A DNA stretch of 64,000 bases from an uncultured Schlesneria sp. (GCA_903858935.1 CAIOKO010000234.1:1-64000); one strand, 5' to 3'. Positions 45,938-56,193 are shown, numbered from the stretch's first letter. Notes: generated by a model from the sequence alone, not told the origin. A program made the numbers and translations.

Positions 45938-48900
45938 ATGATTTCTCGCGTAATGATCGTCGTGCTTCTCGTCAGCGTTTGCGTGTTGACCTGCTTACAT
46001 GACGTCGATGTTCAGGCTCAAACTCAGGCCGAGAACTCTAGCGTACCGATGCCGCCTGCCGAAGCGGCTCGCACGATGGTGGTTCCTGATGGATTCCGCG
46101 TGACGCTGTTTGCCGGTGAACCTGATGTGCAGCAGCCGATCGGATTTTGTATCGATGACCGTGGCCGCCTGTGGGTGGCGGAAGCGTATAACTATCCTTT
46201 CAAAAACCGTCCGCCAGCGGATCGGATTATTATCCTCGAAGACACAGACGGTGACGGCCAGTTCGATAACCGCACTGTGTTTTGTGAGGGACTGACATAC
46301 GTCACGGGGATCGAAGTCGGGTTTGGTGGTGTCTGGGTGATGTCGCCACCGAATTTCTATTTCATCCCCGATAAGAACGGCGACGACAAGCCGGACGGTG
46401 AACCTGTCGTGCTGCTCGACGGATTTGGGATACATGCCAATTCTCATAATCTGGCCAACGGGTTTGCCTGGGGGCCGGACGGTTGGCTGTATGGCACACA
46501 TGGCCGGACGAACTGGTCGATGATTGGCAAGCCGGGGACCGCTGAGTCCGAACGAACTCGATTCGACGGCGGGGTCTATCGGTATCATCCGGTTCGAAAC
46601 GTTTGGGAACCATTCGCCGACGGAACAACGAACCCCTGGGGGATCGACTGGGACGATTATGGACAGGGCTTCGTCTGTAACTGCGTCGACCCGCATTTGT
46701 TTCACGTGATTCAAGGGGCTCATTACGAACCCTGGCGAAATCGCGAGTCGAGCCGTTTTGCTTATGAACGCATCGCAACAATTGCCGACCATTTTCATTT
46801 TGCGGGAACGAAAAGTGTTATGGGTGGCACGAGAACTCACGAAGAAGATGAAGCCGGTGGTGGTCATGCTCACTGCGGCACGATGGTCTATCTGGGTGAT
46901 TCATGGCCGGAAAAGTATCGCAACACCGTCTTCATGCATAATCTGCACGGGCATCGAATTAACAATGACATTTTACGACGTGTCGGCTCGGGATATACCG
47001 CATCGCATGGTCACGACCTGCTTCGAGCCAAAGACACGTGGTATATGGGAGTCACCTTGCAATACGGCCCGGATGGGTCAGTTTTTTCCAGCGACTGGAA
47101 CGATACGGGTGAATGCCACAGCATGGTGAATACTCAGCGGGGTACCGGTCGGATCTTCAAGATTTCCTATGGGGAATCGAAGGCTCAGAAAGTTGACTTG
47201 AAGCAACTGTCGGATCAGGAACTGGTTGAGTTGCAGTCGCATCGCAACGACTGGTTCGTTCGTCACGCACGTCGTTTGCTTCAGGAGCGGACTGCGCATG
47301 GTCAGGACATGACCGCCGCAGTGACCGAATTGAAACGGTTGCTGGGGAACGATCCTGCGGAACAGCCCGTTGCCAGACGACTTCGTTGGATCTGGGCGTT
47401 GAATGCTATTGGATCTGCGGACGACAACTTTTTGATAGGCCTGTTAGACGATCCTTCAGAGTACGTTCGGGCATGGTCGATACGGTTACTCAGTGACAAG
47501 CCGGAGAGATTCTTGTCGGCACAGGATCACTTGAATGAACTGGCTCGGAATGACTCGTCTGCTTTTGTCGGTCTGCATCTATCGAGTGCCCTGCAGCGAT
47601 TACCAAATAAAGACCGATGGTCTCTAGCCGCAGCGCTATCTGCTCGTACGGAATTTCAGAACGATGCAAATATTCCGCTTCTGATCTGGTATGGGATCGA
47701 ACCCCTGGCGCATGAGAATTTGTCCCGGTTTGTTGAACTGGCCAGCCGTACTGAAATGCCGTTGGTGTGCAAACTGATCAGCCGCCGGGTCGCTGCGATG
47801 TCCGACAACCGCGAGGGAATGAAACTGCTGGTTGATGCGCTGGCAAAAGAAGAATCGGCCGAACGACAACGAAAATTCCTCGAAGGAATCTTGCAAGGGC
47901 TTGAGGGGACGCGAAGCGTGCCGTTACCTGACTCATGGCCAGCAGTCTCAACCCGACTGCGTTCGTCGACAGATGAATCCGTCCGTGAACAGTCCGTGAG
48001 GCTGTCTTTGATATTCAATGATCCGATTGCCATCCGGTCCTTGATCGATTTGTCGTTAAACAAAAAGGCAAAGGCGATTGACCGCCAACGAGCGATTTCG
48101 GCACTGGTGGCAAAGCATGTTGACGGATTCGACTCGCAGCTCATCGGGCTGATTGACGATCCTGCCACGCAAAGTACCGCTCTGAAGGGACTGGCTGAGT
48201 ACAATCATCCTCAAACGGTTGCTGCGATTCTGCAGGCGTATCCCAAAGCAGACTCGTCGGCGCGTCAGGACGCAATTCAGACCCTGTCGGCGCGGCCAGC
48301 CTGGGCGAAATTACTACTCGATGCAGTCGAAGCGGATCGAATCAGTCGCACTGAATTGACGGCCTTCACGGCCCGGCAAATCCACAGTCTGGGTGATCAG
48401 CCGCTTTCGGCCCGGGTAGAAAAACTGTGGGGCCAGATTCGTGAAACTTCCAAGGACAAAGCCCGATTAATTACCGGATTGAAACAGCGGTTAACGGCTG
48501 ACACGATAAAGATCGGAGACCGACGAAATGGGCGTACGATCTTCGAAAAGACATGTGCCAATTGTCATCGACTATTCGACGCGGGGACCCCGATCGGTCC
48601 CGATCTGACCGGCGCGCAACGAACAAACATCGATTACCTGCTGCTCAATCTGATCGATCCGAGTGCCTCGATTTCCAAAGATTTTCAGATGCAGGTGATC
48701 GAAAAAACGGACGGACGAATCATTACCGGACTGGTCATTGCAGAAAGTGAAAACGCGATCACGATTCAGACGGCAAACGAAAAGGTCGCCGTACCACTGA
48801 AGGAAATCGAACACCGGGTCGCCTCAGGCGTGTCCATGATGCCGGAAGGCCTGTTGCAACGACTGAAGCCGGATGAAGTCCGAGATCTCTTCTCATACCT

Positions 48901-48943
48901 GACCGGATCAGCCCAGGTAATGCCTCGCGAGGCAACGCCGTGA
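45938..48943 (+). CDS. PVC-type membrane-bound dehydrogenase with HEAT repeats and cytochrome c
   Basis: A 1001-residue exported protein with a signal peptide (MIVVLLVSVCVLTCLHDVDVQA). The beta-propeller of the PVC putative dehydrogenase type covers about residues 40-430 (GFRVTLFAGEPDVQQPIGFC, RGRLWVAEAYNYPF, EDTDGDGQFDN). HEAT-like helices fill about 440-850 and a C-terminal cytochrome c domain has the haem motif CANCH with GPDLTG. Unlike the 1188-residue paralogue at 16906 it lacks the N-terminal sugar-binding domain. Probably periplasmic; the substrate is unknown. It follows a repeat-rich gap, is followed by a convergent DUF444 gene, and stands alone. Confidence 0.88.
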   Translation: MISRVMIVVLLVSVCVLTCLHDVDVQAQTQAENSSVPMPPAEAARTMVVPDGFRVTLFAGEPDVQQPIGFCIDDRGRLWVAEAYNYPFKNRPPADRIIILEDTDGDGQFDNRTVFCEGLTYVTGIEVGFGGVWVMSPPNFYFIPDKNGDDKPDGEPVVLLDGFGIHANSHNLANGFAWGPDGWLYGTHGRTNWSMIGKPGTAESERTRFDGGVYRYHPVRNVWEPFADGTTNPWGIDWDDYGQGFVCNCVDPHLFHVIQGAHYEPWRNRESSRFAYERIATIADHFHFAGTKSVMGGTRTHEEDEAGGGHAHCGTMVYLGDSWPEKYRNTVFMHNLHGHRINNDILRRVGSGYTASHGHDLLRAKDTWYMGVTLQYGPDGSVFSSDWNDTGECHSMVNTQRGTGRIFKISYGESKAQKVDLKQLSDQELVELQSHRNDWFVRHARRLLQERTAHGQDMTAAVTELKRLLGNDPAEQPVARRLRWIWALNAIGSADDNFLIGLLDDPSEYVRAWSIRLLSDKPERFLSAQDHLNELARNDSSAFVGLHLSSALQRLPNKDRWSLAAALSARTEFQNDANIPLLIWYGIEPLAHENLSRFVELASRTEMPLVCKLISRRVAAMSDNREGMKLLVDALAKEESAERQRKFLEGILQGLEGTRSVPLPDSWPAVSTRLRSSTDESVREQSVRLSLIFNDPIAIRSLIDLSLNKKAKAIDRQRAISALVAKHVDGFDSQLIGLIDDPATQSTALKGLAEYNHPQTVAAILQAYPKADSSARQDAIQTLSARPAWAKLLLDAVEADRISRTELTAFTARQIHSLGDQPLSARVEKLWGQIRETSKDKARLITGLKQRLTADTIKIGDRRNGRTIFEKTCANCHRLFDAGTPIGPDLTGAQRTNIDYLLLNLIDPSASISKDFQMQVIEKTDGRIITGLVIAESENAITIQTANEKVAVPLKEIEHRVASGVSMMPEGLLQRLKPDEVRDLFSYLTGSAQVMPREATP

Positions 48944-48964
48944 AAAAGGGATGTGGGCTCTCGA

Positions 48965-50071
48965 CTACTTCCCTTTACCAAGAAATGTTCTGATCGACTC
49001 GTAGATACCGTCTTTGTCTTTGATGTTTGACAGGATCAGGTTTTCATAGTTGTCGGCGAATTTTCTCAGTTCGCGGATGTAGTCGCCAGAGCCGTACGGG
49101 CTTTCCACCTGTCCGTAGCAGAAGAGATTGCAGATGGTCAGGAAGTCGTCCTGAAGGATCTTCAGACAGCTATTATTGTCTTCGCCCCAGTTGTCACCGT
49201 CAGAGAACTGGAAGATGTAGATGTTCCAGTCGGCTGGCGGGAAGTCTCGTTCGATGATCTTTTTACATTCGACATATGCAGACGAAATGCGAGTCCCGCC
49301 ACTCTCACGAACGCGATAGAATGTGTCTTCATCGACCTCATGAGCGACGGCGTCGTGAACGACATACCGACGCTGAAGGCCGTCGTATTGGCTTTTTAAC
49401 CAGGTGTCGATCCAGAACGATTCGGTTCGCACGATCTCTTTCTGGTCGTCGGTCATCGAACCTGACACATCCATAATGTAGATCACTGCTGCGTTGGCAT
49501 GAGGCAGAGGGACTTCGGTCCATGATCGGAATCGTTCATCTTCACGTGTCGGCACGACGATCGGTCGACTGGGGTCATATTCACTGGACGAGATCAGTCG
49601 GCGCAATGCTCGTTTATAGGTTCGTTTGAAGTGTCGTAGCGAATCAGGTCCGGTTTGACGGATGCTGTTGTACTTCGTCTTAACGGCTTTGATCGTATCT
49701 TGTCCCTTGGGCTTGATTGCCGGAAGTTGCAATTCATCACCCAGCATTTGAGCCAGTTCTTCAATCGTCAATTCGGCTTCACGGACGTGCTGGCCCTTTT
49801 GATCGCCCGGCTGGCCCTGTCCATCGCCGTCGTCTTCGCCTTTCCCGATTGGTTGACCTGGGTCACCTTCACCTTGACCAACCCCACCTGACCCTTTTTG
49901 ACCGTGACGGAAATGCGGAATCTCGATGTTTGGAACGGGGATGCTGACCGTCTCGCGCCCTTTACGGCCGAGAATCTCGCCATGCGTGATGTACTTTTTC
50001 AGGCCCTGTCGGACTTTTCCCCGGACGATCTCTTTGAATCGCTGGTTGTCCCGATCAATGGAGCGCGTCAT
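48965..50071 (-). CDS. DUF444 (YeaH-like) protein
   Basis: A 368-residue cytoplasmic protein of the UPF0229/DUF444 family, homologous to Escherichia coli YeaH. The N-terminus (DNQRFKEIVRGKVRQGLKKYI, then IPVPNIEIPHFRHG) leads into a Gly/Gln/Asp-rich low-complexity stretch (about 60-95). The second half is a von Willebrand A-like domain with the metal site DVSGSMTDDQ. Genes of this family accompany PrkA kinases (YeaG) and usually SpoVR (YcgB) in stress and stationary-phase modules; the kinase is upstream here, but I see no SpoVR gene. Its molecular activity is not settled. Confidence 0.92.
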   Translation of the reverse strand: MTRSIDRDNQRFKEIVRGKVRQGLKKYITHGEILGRKGRETVSIPVPNIEIPHFRHGQKGSGGVGQGEGDPGQPIGKGEDDGDGQGQPGDQKGQHVREAELTIEELAQMLGDELQLPAIKPKGQDTIKAVKTKYNSIRQTGPDSLRHFKRTYKRALRRLISSSEYDPSRPIVVPTREDERFRSWTEVPLPHANAAVIYIMDVSGSMTDDQKEIVRTESFWIDTWLKSQYDGLQRRYVVHDAVAHEVDEDTFYRVRESGGTRISSAYVECKKIIERDFPPADWNIYIFQFSDGDNWGEDNNSCLKILQDDFLTICNLFCYGQVESPYGSGDYIRELRKFADNYENLILSNIKDKDGIYESIRTFLGKGK

Positions 50072-50113
50072 GGCCGTGATCTTTCTCTTTACCGCTTTGT
50101 CACTGCTGAGCGG

Positions 50114-50210
50114 GTGCCACTGGATGACCGTCTTCGGTCACCCAGTGCTCTTTGACTGACGAATCACATGCGAAGACACTGCTTCTCCGAAGACTCCGAA
50201 GCAGTGGCAC
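50114..50210. repeat. Dispersed palindromic element, copy 2
   Basis: A 97-base element with ends GTGCCACTG and CAGTGGCAC and the internal ATGACCGTCTTCGGTCAC block. It is very similar to the element at 3747-3840. It lies in the gap between prkA and the DUF444 gene, so it would be part of their mRNA if they are co-transcribed and could form a stem there. Confidence 0.75.
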
Positions 50211-50240
50211 AGAACCTGAACCTTAGTCGTTGATATACGA

Positions 50241-52289
50241 TTAGTCTCGTTTTGCGTCTCCTCGGGCAAAAATGCTGGCGACGTACTGCAAGACGTCGGT
50301 CGCCGATTCGTCGTTGTAACCAAAGTTCTTGATCAGGCGGCCTTTAACGACGTCGATCTTTTCCTGCGTATCCTTGTCGACGACGTTTGAGACGAGGCTG
50401 GTCAGCTTGATCGTATCTTTCTGATCTTCGAACAGTTTCATTTCCAAAGCCTTATGCAGCCGCTCGTTCGTCTTGTAATCGAACTTCTTGCCGTCGAGTG
50501 ACAAGGCCCCGATGTAATTCATGATCTCACGTCGGAAATCATCTTTACGAGTCTCGGGGATATCGATTCGTTCTTCGATCGACCGCATCAGGCGTTCGTC
50601 CGGTTGTTCATCCTGACCGGTAAACTTGTTTCTCACCTTTTCTCGTTGCGTATAGGCTTTGACATTGTCGATGTAATTCGAACAGAGTCTCATCAACGCT
50701 TCTTCGTCTGCAGCAATCGCTCGCTGGACTTCGTTCTTGACGACATCGGTGTATTCGTCCTTCACGACCGAAATCAGCCGACGATAGCCTTCTCGCGTTT
50801 CTTCATTCGGGATCAGCGAGTGATGTTGCAGGCCATATTCCAGTTCATTCAAGACCATGAACGGGTTAATACACGTGGCATCGGTATTGTTAACCAGTGC
50901 GTTCGAGATCTTGTCTTGAACGTACCGGGGTGAAATTCCCTGCAGACCTTCGTGCTTGGCTTCTTTTCGGAGCTGCTCGATGTTTTCCGTAGTGAAGCCC
51001 GGCAGCGTTTTGCCGTTATACAGCTTCAGCTTCTGCAGCACGGTCAGCCCGTGATGCTTCGGTTCTTCGAGCCGGGTCAACACGGCCCATGTCGCGGCAA
51101 CTTCCAGCGTGTGCGGAGCAATATGCTTTCCGCGTACGCGTCGGTCGTTGTAGTCCTTTTCGTAAATTCGCAGCTCGTGTCCAAGCTTGGTAACATAAGG
51201 AACGTCGATCTTGACGGTTCGGTCACGTAACGCTTCCATGAATTCATTCGATTGCAGTTTGCGGAATTCCGGCTCGTTTGTGTGGCCGATGATGACCGTA
51301 TCGATGTCGGTCTGAGCAAACTTCTTCGGCTTGATCTTGTGCTCTTGCGAGGCACCAAGCAGATCGTAAAGGAACGCCACGTCCAGCTTCAGCACTTCGA
51401 TGAATTCGATCATACCGCGGTTAGAAACGTTGAACTCACCATCGAAGTTAAAGGCACGAGGATCGGATTCCGAACCGTACTCGGCGATCTTGCGATAATT
51501 GATGTCACCAGTCAGTTCGGTACTGTCCTGGTTCTTTTCGTCTTTGGGTTGGAACGTCCCGATCCCGATGCGGTCCTGTTCCGAGAGGAAGAACCGTTTC
51601 ACGACGACGCTTTGCAAGACCTTGGTCCAGTCTCCGTCGCATTTCTCAAGCCGTTCTTTGAAGACAAAGCGACTCAGCGGACAGACGTCGCCAGTGATCT
51701 CGACAGTAAACTGCTTGTTTCGATCGCGGCCTTCGTTCAGAGAGGCACAGACTTCTTCGCGGCAGGCATGCGGGATCAACTGCAGCGGTTCGCTGTTCAT
51801 CGGGTCCCACGTGATCGATCCGTCTTCTTCTTTCCAGCCAAACGTGTAGAGTGCCCCCTCGGGTTTGCGGCTGTATCGCTGCAGTCCCTTTTTCAGAAGT
51901 CTGGCGATAGTGCTTTTCGAACTTCCCACGGGCCCGTGCAGCAGCAACACGCGGCGTTCGCTGCCGTACTTCAATGCGGCCGACCGGAAAACGTGGACAA
52001 GCTGCGTCAGCGGTTCGGTCAGGCCGAAAATGGCATCTTCCCCGCCAGTGTCGGGATCGTCGAAGAACTTGTATCTCAGCAAACCGTCACGTCGACCTTC
52101 GTCCACCGGATAGGTGCCGTAGGTCATGATCATGTCGTACATCCGCTGATGAGCCGACCGGGTCACCTCGGGTGTCTTTCTCACCAGATCGAGGTACTCG
52201 TCGAACGTCCCTTGCCAGTGTTCCTGCCGATATGCATCCGCGTTCTGACGCGAAGAAAACTGTTGCAGTAAACTTTGCCCAGTAGCCAT
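50241..52289 (-). CDS. prkA: PrkA family serine protein kinase (YeaG-like)
   Basis: A 682-residue protein with an N-terminal AAA-type ATPase domain and a C-terminal PrkA kinase-like domain. Seen: [18 protein letters not shown] near the start, the P-loop [38 protein letters not shown] and [12 protein letters not shown] in the ATPase core, and [20 protein letters not shown] in the C-terminal part. Homologues phosphorylate proteins during sporulation, starvation or stress and work with the DUF444 partner encoded next. From the ATG at 52289 it begins [11 protein letters not shown]; the frame runs on to 52358. The two genes are separated by a palindromic element, with SpoVR absent from the window. 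Confidence 0.94.
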   Translation of the reverse strand: MATGQSLLQQFSSRQNADAYRQEHWQGTFDEYLDLVRKTPEVTRSAHQRMYDMIMTYGTYPVDEGRRDGLLRYKFFDDPDTGGEDAIFGLTEPLTQLVHVFRSAALKYGSERRVLLLHGPVGSSKSTIARLLKKGLQRYSRKPEGALYTFGWKEEDGSITWDPMNSEPLQLIPHACREEVCASLNEGRDRNKQFTVEITGDVCPLSRFVFKERLEKCDGDWTKVLQSVVVKRFFLSEQDRIGIGTFQPKDEKNQDSTELTGDINYRKIAEYGSESDPRAFNFDGEFNVSNRGMIEFIEVLKLDVAFLYDLLGASQEHKIKPKKFAQTDIDTVIIGHTNEPEFRKLQSNEFMEALRDRTVKIDVPYVTKLGHELRIYEKDYNDRRVRGKHIAPHTLEVAATWAVLTRLEEPKHHGLTVLQKLKLYNGKTLPGFTTENIEQLRKEAKHEGLQGISPRYVQDKISNALVNNTDATCINPFMVLNELEYGLQHHSLIPNEETREGYRRLISVVKDEYTDVVKNEVQRAIAADEEALMRLCSNYIDNVKAYTQREKVRNKFTGQDEQPDERLMRSIEERIDIPETRKDDFRREIMNYIGALSLDGKKFDYKTNERLHKALEMKLFEDQKDTIKLTSLVSNVVDKDTQEKIDVVKGRLIKNFGYNDESATDVLQYVASIFARGDAKRD

Positions 52290-52798
52290 GTGACCGATCC
52301 TTGTGTCAAATGTCGATCGTGAAATGCACCATGCAACGAACACATGGTTGTGATTCACGCTCGCGACTGGAAGGCAATCTTTGGCACGTTTCGCAACGCC
52401 TTCTTGGCGTCCACCCCGTGCGAGCCGTCAGATGACCGCCCAGTCCTCACGATTCAGAAAGTGGTAAAGAACAGCCAATTCATATCGCTGCGGGCACAAA
52501 GTGCACCGAGGCGATCTCTGCAAGAACCTTTGACTTCTCAGGTCAATCAGTTCCCAATGCCGTCACCATCCGTTCGAAGTTCGACCCGTCTTTCGTGTCC
52601 AACCATTTCCTCGTTACGGATTTGATGTCGGATTCCCGTTTGACGAACATAACGAATTATCACAGCCAGACCCGTTCCGGCAAGACCAATGTTCGCAAAG
52701 TAGCTACTCTTTCGAGATACAGACTTCGGTTATTGGAATTGGACAGTGTGCGAACGGTCGATTTATCGTCGAATTCAGTGTAATAAAAAAAGTGGAAT
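52290..52798. other. Divergent intergenic region, prkA / ABC permease
   Basis: About 500 bases that must hold promoters for prkA (reverse) and the ABC permease-protease gene (forward). I see only one weak hairpin (ACGCC-TTCTT-GGCGT near 52400). The open frames here are short, lack protein-like composition and are not called. Confidence 0.45.
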
Positions 52799-55207
52799 AT
52801 GAACTGGCGAAACGTTACTCTCATTTTTCGACGCGAAGTTCTTGATCAATTGCGAGACAGGCGAACATTGTTCATGGTTGCCGTGCTGCCGATGCTGTTG
52901 TATCCGCTGATGGGTATCGGCACGGCACAAATGACCGCAATATTTACCGAACAGCCTCGAACAGTCGTGATCCTGGGGGCGGCAGATCTTCCCCCCCCGA
53001 CGCTGTTGGACGGGAATCGGTTTGCCTCAAAATGGTTCCATTCACCTGCAGACGTCGAAAAACTGATTGTTCTCGCAGATCTGATTGAACCGAACGATCC
53101 GACACTTTCGGATTCGAATCGTCACACCTCCGGTAAAGAGCAACGTATTGAATTCGCCAGGCAGCTTCGCGATCTTGTACTGGAACGGCAGCAGCTTAAA
53201 GCTGCGATTGCTTCAGGTAAGAACAGCAGCTCTGCAGGTTCGGTTGATGAACAGCTTGCGAGTTTGAACGCAAAGTTAATGAAGCAGTTTGAACAAAGCG
53301 GGATTCAGGTGCTGGTCATTATTCCGCCCGACTTCGGTCGCGACGTGGCCAGGCGACAAGCAGATCTGACCCGGCGGCGACCTGACGGTGAAATCGCCGA
53401 AATTATCACTCGACCGCTGATCGTACAAAACAGTTCGGATGAAAAGTCGGCCATCGCCCATCGTCGAGTAACCGACGCCATTCGAACATGGGAGCAATCA
53501 ATCCTGCAGGAACAGCTTCGAGAAAGCCAGCTTCCCAAGAGCCTGACGTCGCCGATCAACGTCGAAGACCTGGACCTGGCTGAAAGCGAAAACATTTCTG
53601 CAAACGTCTGGTCCAAAGTCTTTCCCGCACTGCTGGTGATCATGACGCTCACCGGCGCCTTTTATCCCGCCGTCGATTTGTGTGCCGGAGAGAAAGAGCG
53701 GGGAACAATGGAGACGTTGCTTATCTGCCCGGCGACTCGAACCGAAATTGTACTCGGCAAATTTTTCACGGTCTTGCTGTTCAGCATGGCGACAGCCCTG
53801 CTGAATCTGCTCAGTGTCGGGGTGACGGGAAAATACATGGCGTCGCTGACACTTGGGCAGGCGTCGTCGCGGCTGGGGGATTTGACGATGCCGCCGTTTA
53901 TCTCGCTGGTCTGGGTGATCGTCATTCTCGTTCCGCTGTCGACATTATTCAGTGCTCTTTGCCTGGCTCTGGCGACCTTTGCCCGCAGCAGTAAAGAAGG
54001 GCAGTATTACTTATCCCCCCTTCTGATTACATCGCTCGGCCTGACGATGTTCTGCCTGTCACCCGGCACGGAAATGCAGCCTTTCTATACCGTGTTACCG
54101 GTCATCGGCCCCGGACTGTTGCTGAAGGGATTGTTGAAGGCCAATGGTCCCGATGCGGCCATGTATGCCTATGTGATTCCGGTCTTGATCACATCGATTG
54201 GTTACAGCCTGCTGGCGTTGTGGTGGGCGATCGAGCAATTTGGCAGTGAAGAGGTCTTGTTCTGTGAGGCCGAACAAGTGGACCTGCGGCTTTGGGTCAA
54301 ACACCTGTTTCGGGATAAGTTGCCACTACCGACATTCGTCGAAGCATTATTCTGTTTTCTGTTGTTGATTCTGTTGCAGTTCGCATCCTGGAAGCCGTTC
54401 CAGTCAGCGATTCTGCAGACCCCCGCGTCGGAACAGGGGCTGCTGCAGATCAAGTTATTGATGGTTCAGCAATTCCTGCTGATGGCAGCACCAGCGTTGT
54501 TGCTGGGAGTGTTGCTGACCACCAGCCTGCGTCGAACGTTCTCGTTGCGATGGCCTGGTCTGCCGCGACTTCTGTTAGCGGTCTTATTGCCATTCGTGCT
54601 GCAGCCACTGGCGTTCGAACTGTTAGTGCGTCTGCAATGGTTTTTTCCTCCTGCACCTCAGGGCGTGGCAGGACTGATGCAGCAATTGAAAACGAGCAAC
54701 CTGTGGCTGATCATCCTGGCCTTCGCAGTGACACCAGCGATCTGTGAAGAGATCGCATTCCGGGGTTTTCTCTTGTCGGGGTTTCGTCAGTCGGGAAGGG
54801 TAGTATTGGCGGTTCTGTTGTCGAGTTTTACGTTTGGCATTATCCACGTGATTCCGCAACAAGTGTTCAATGCGATGCTGCTGGGGATCGTTCTCGGAGC
54901 GATGTGTGTTCGGACCGGAAGTCTGTTTCCAGGTATCGTCTACCACTTCATTCATAATTCGCTGAGTGTACTTCACGATCGATTCGGTAATGACATGCCA
55001 ACCGATCATGTATGGAGCTATTTCTTTCGCCACGAAGACGGCACGCTGCGATACCAGCCACTCATGCTTGGTCTCATGTTGTTGACTGCCGTCGGACTAC
55101 TTTATGGTTTGCTGCGACCCGTGACGAATTCCCTCGATGAACAACCGCGTGATCTGGTATCCGATTCGATCGGGCTTTCGAAGGTGAGTGACGATGCAGA
55201 ATCCTGA
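52799..55207 (+). CDS. ABC-2 type permease fused to a CPBP intramembrane protease
   Basis: An 802-residue inner-membrane protein. The N-terminal part is an ABC-2 permease of the NatB kind (first helix after IFRREVLDQLRDRRTLFMVAV, a long extracytoplasmic segment at about 50-270, then AGEKERGTMETLLICPATRTEIVLGKF before further helices). The C-terminal ~200 residues are a CPBP (CAAX protease/bacteriocin-processing) domain with EEIAFRGFLLSGFRQ and FGIIHVIPQQ, the two catalytic motifs, then YHFIHNSLS. No ATPase gene is adjacent, so the nucleotide-binding partner is elsewhere. In Na+ efflux systems NatA and NatB form the pump; combining the permease with a protease suggests coupled export and processing, but the substrate is unknown. 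Confidence 0.85.
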   Translation: MNWRNVTLIFRREVLDQLRDRRTLFMVAVLPMLLYPLMGIGTAQMTAIFTEQPRTVVILGAADLPPPTLLDGNRFASKWFHSPADVEKLIVLADLIEPNDPTLSDSNRHTSGKEQRIEFARQLRDLVLERQQLKAAIASGKNSSSAGSVDEQLASLNAKLMKQFEQSGIQVLVIIPPDFGRDVARRQADLTRRRPDGEIAEIITRPLIVQNSSDEKSAIAHRRVTDAIRTWEQSILQEQLRESQLPKSLTSPINVEDLDLAESENISANVWSKVFPALLVIMTLTGAFYPAVDLCAGEKERGTMETLLICPATRTEIVLGKFFTVLLFSMATALLNLLSVGVTGKYMASLTLGQASSRLGDLTMPPFISLVWVIVILVPLSTLFSALCLALATFARSSKEGQYYLSPLLITSLGLTMFCLSPGTEMQPFYTVLPVIGPGLLLKGLLKANGPDAAMYAYVIPVLITSIGYSLLALWWAIEQFGSEEVLFCEAEQVDLRLWVKHLFRDKLPLPTFVEALFCFLLLILLQFASWKPFQSAILQTPASEQGLLQIKLLMVQQFLLMAAPALLLGVLLTTSLRRTFSLRWPGLPRLLLAVLLPFVLQPLAFELLVRLQWFFPPAPQGVAGLMQQLKTSNLWLIILAFAVTPAICEEIAFRGFLLSGFRQSGRVVLAVLLSSFTFGIIHVIPQQVFNAMLLGIVLGAMCVRTGSLFPGIVYHFIHNSLSVLHDRFGNDMPTDHVWSYFFRHEDGTLRYQPLMLGLMLLTAVGLLYGLLRPVTNSLDEQPRDLVSDSIGLSKVSDDAES

Positions 55208-55430
55208 AAGCGATCGTCCGAAGGAATCAAACAGCAAGTGTCCCAACTGCGAGCGTCATTTTACTTGCGACGTCGCCAACGGTTGCACAAATTGCTGGTG
55301 TATGAGTTTGCCTGCCGTGCTGCCGGTTAGCGCCGAAGCCAAATGTCTTTGTGAGGAATGTCTGGAAAAAGCGATTGCCACTGGCATAGCCGGCTTGAGA
55401 GCGTCGGCCGATGAGTTTAGGACACAATGA
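55194..55430 (+). CDS. Cysteine-rich CWC family protein
   Basis: A 78-residue protein with the pattern CPNCERHFTCDVANGCTNCWC and CLCEECL. Eight or more cysteines in paired CxxC-like positions point to a small metal-binding module of the cysteine-rich CWC family. The ATG at 55194 follows AAGGTGA; a GTG at 55188 is possible. The start overlaps the end of the ABC-CPBP gene by about 14 bases, so translation is probably coupled. Function unknown. Confidence 0.8.
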   Translation: MQNPESDRPKESNSKCPNCERHFTCDVANGCTNCWCMSLPAVLPVSAEAKCLCEECLEKAIATGIAGLRASADEFRTQ

Positions 55431-55603
55431 TCGTTACCAGTGTGTCGTTCGGAAGAGCGATTCGACTAGTGAGCTTTCTGCGTAAAATAAGGCACGCCAT
55501 CGTCGTTGTTAGCCGTATCGAAGGGCTAAGCTCTTTTGACCTGCAGCGGTGGTTTTCCACTGCCGGTTTTTCAACTTCCTATTCAATGAAATTGGGTACT
55601 GTC

Positions 55604-56068
55604 CTAGATCTGTGTTGGTCCTAATTTCGGTTTCCGTGGCTTTACTAACAACAGGTAGGCCGAGAGCAGGGTTAACGGGATGACAATGGACCAATAAGGG
55701 ATAATCCACAAATCGACTCGTCCGTCAGGAAGATATGCCCTACCTAGTTCGTACCCCGCGGCAAAGCCACACCAACGGAATCTCCAGATCATTGGATCGT
55801 CTGCCGCAGCCGTTTTGTGCAGTTCAACAATAGACCACTTTGGGACCGCCCATTTAATCGGTTTAGGCGGAACCAGTGTCTCGACTTGCATAATGAGAAA
55901 GCCTTCAAAAGACCTGATATGTATATCCGTTGCCATATCTTCCTCAGAAGTAAGCTGAATTAAATCATCCACTCTCCAGCTACGAACCCACCCAGCAACA
56001 ACCACGCATGCCAGAACGAGTGCGACCCCTCCCGCCTTTCGTCGCCAGCCGTAGAAGAAGTCGCCCAT
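55604..56068 (-). CDS. Small membrane protein, unknown function
   Basis: A 154-residue protein with two hydrophobic helices, one near the start (GGVALVLACVVVAGWV) and one near the end (SIVIPLTLLSAYLLLV). A beta-rich segment of about 90 residues lies between them, probably outside the cytoplasm. The N-terminus FFYGWRRKAG and the C-terminal KPRKPK basic tail fit an N-in, C-in topology. No family name is recognised. The gene is isolated, with a strong inverted repeat just upstream at 56107-56193. Confidence 0.65.
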   Translation of the reverse strand: MGDFFYGWRRKAGGVALVLACVVVAGWVRSWRVDDLIQLTSEEDMATDIHIRSFEGFLIMQVETLVPPKPIKWAVPKWSIVELHKTAAADDPMIWRFRWCGFAAGYELGRAYLPDGRVDLWIIPYWSIVIPLTLLSAYLLLVKPRKPKLGPTQI

Positions 56069-56106
56069 GATTTGTGATGTCCAGACTGGATTGAGTGTTC
56101 TGGGGT

Positions 56107-56193
56107 CGGGCGTTCAAATTTCAAAATTGGCCGCACACGTCAAATTCTCAATGAAAACTGCCCGACCGTCCAATTTTGAAATTTGAACGCCCG
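56107..56193. repeat. Perfect 24-base inverted repeat
   Basis: CGGGCGTTCAAATTTCAAAATTGG (56107-56130; given here as its two halves CGGGCGTTCAAA and TTTCAAAATTGG) is exactly inverted at 56170-56193 with 39 bases between. Flanking GGGG and CCCC extend the pairing. It lies between two reverse-strand genes, downstream of the PEGA protein gene and upstream of the small membrane protein gene. It can be a strong terminator stem for the former or a small palindromic element. Confidence 0.8.

Noticed and set aside
51252-52271. 339-codon forward frame opposite prkA
   Set aside because: The reverse strand encodes a clear PrkA with P-loop and kinase motifs; the forward frame is a shadow.
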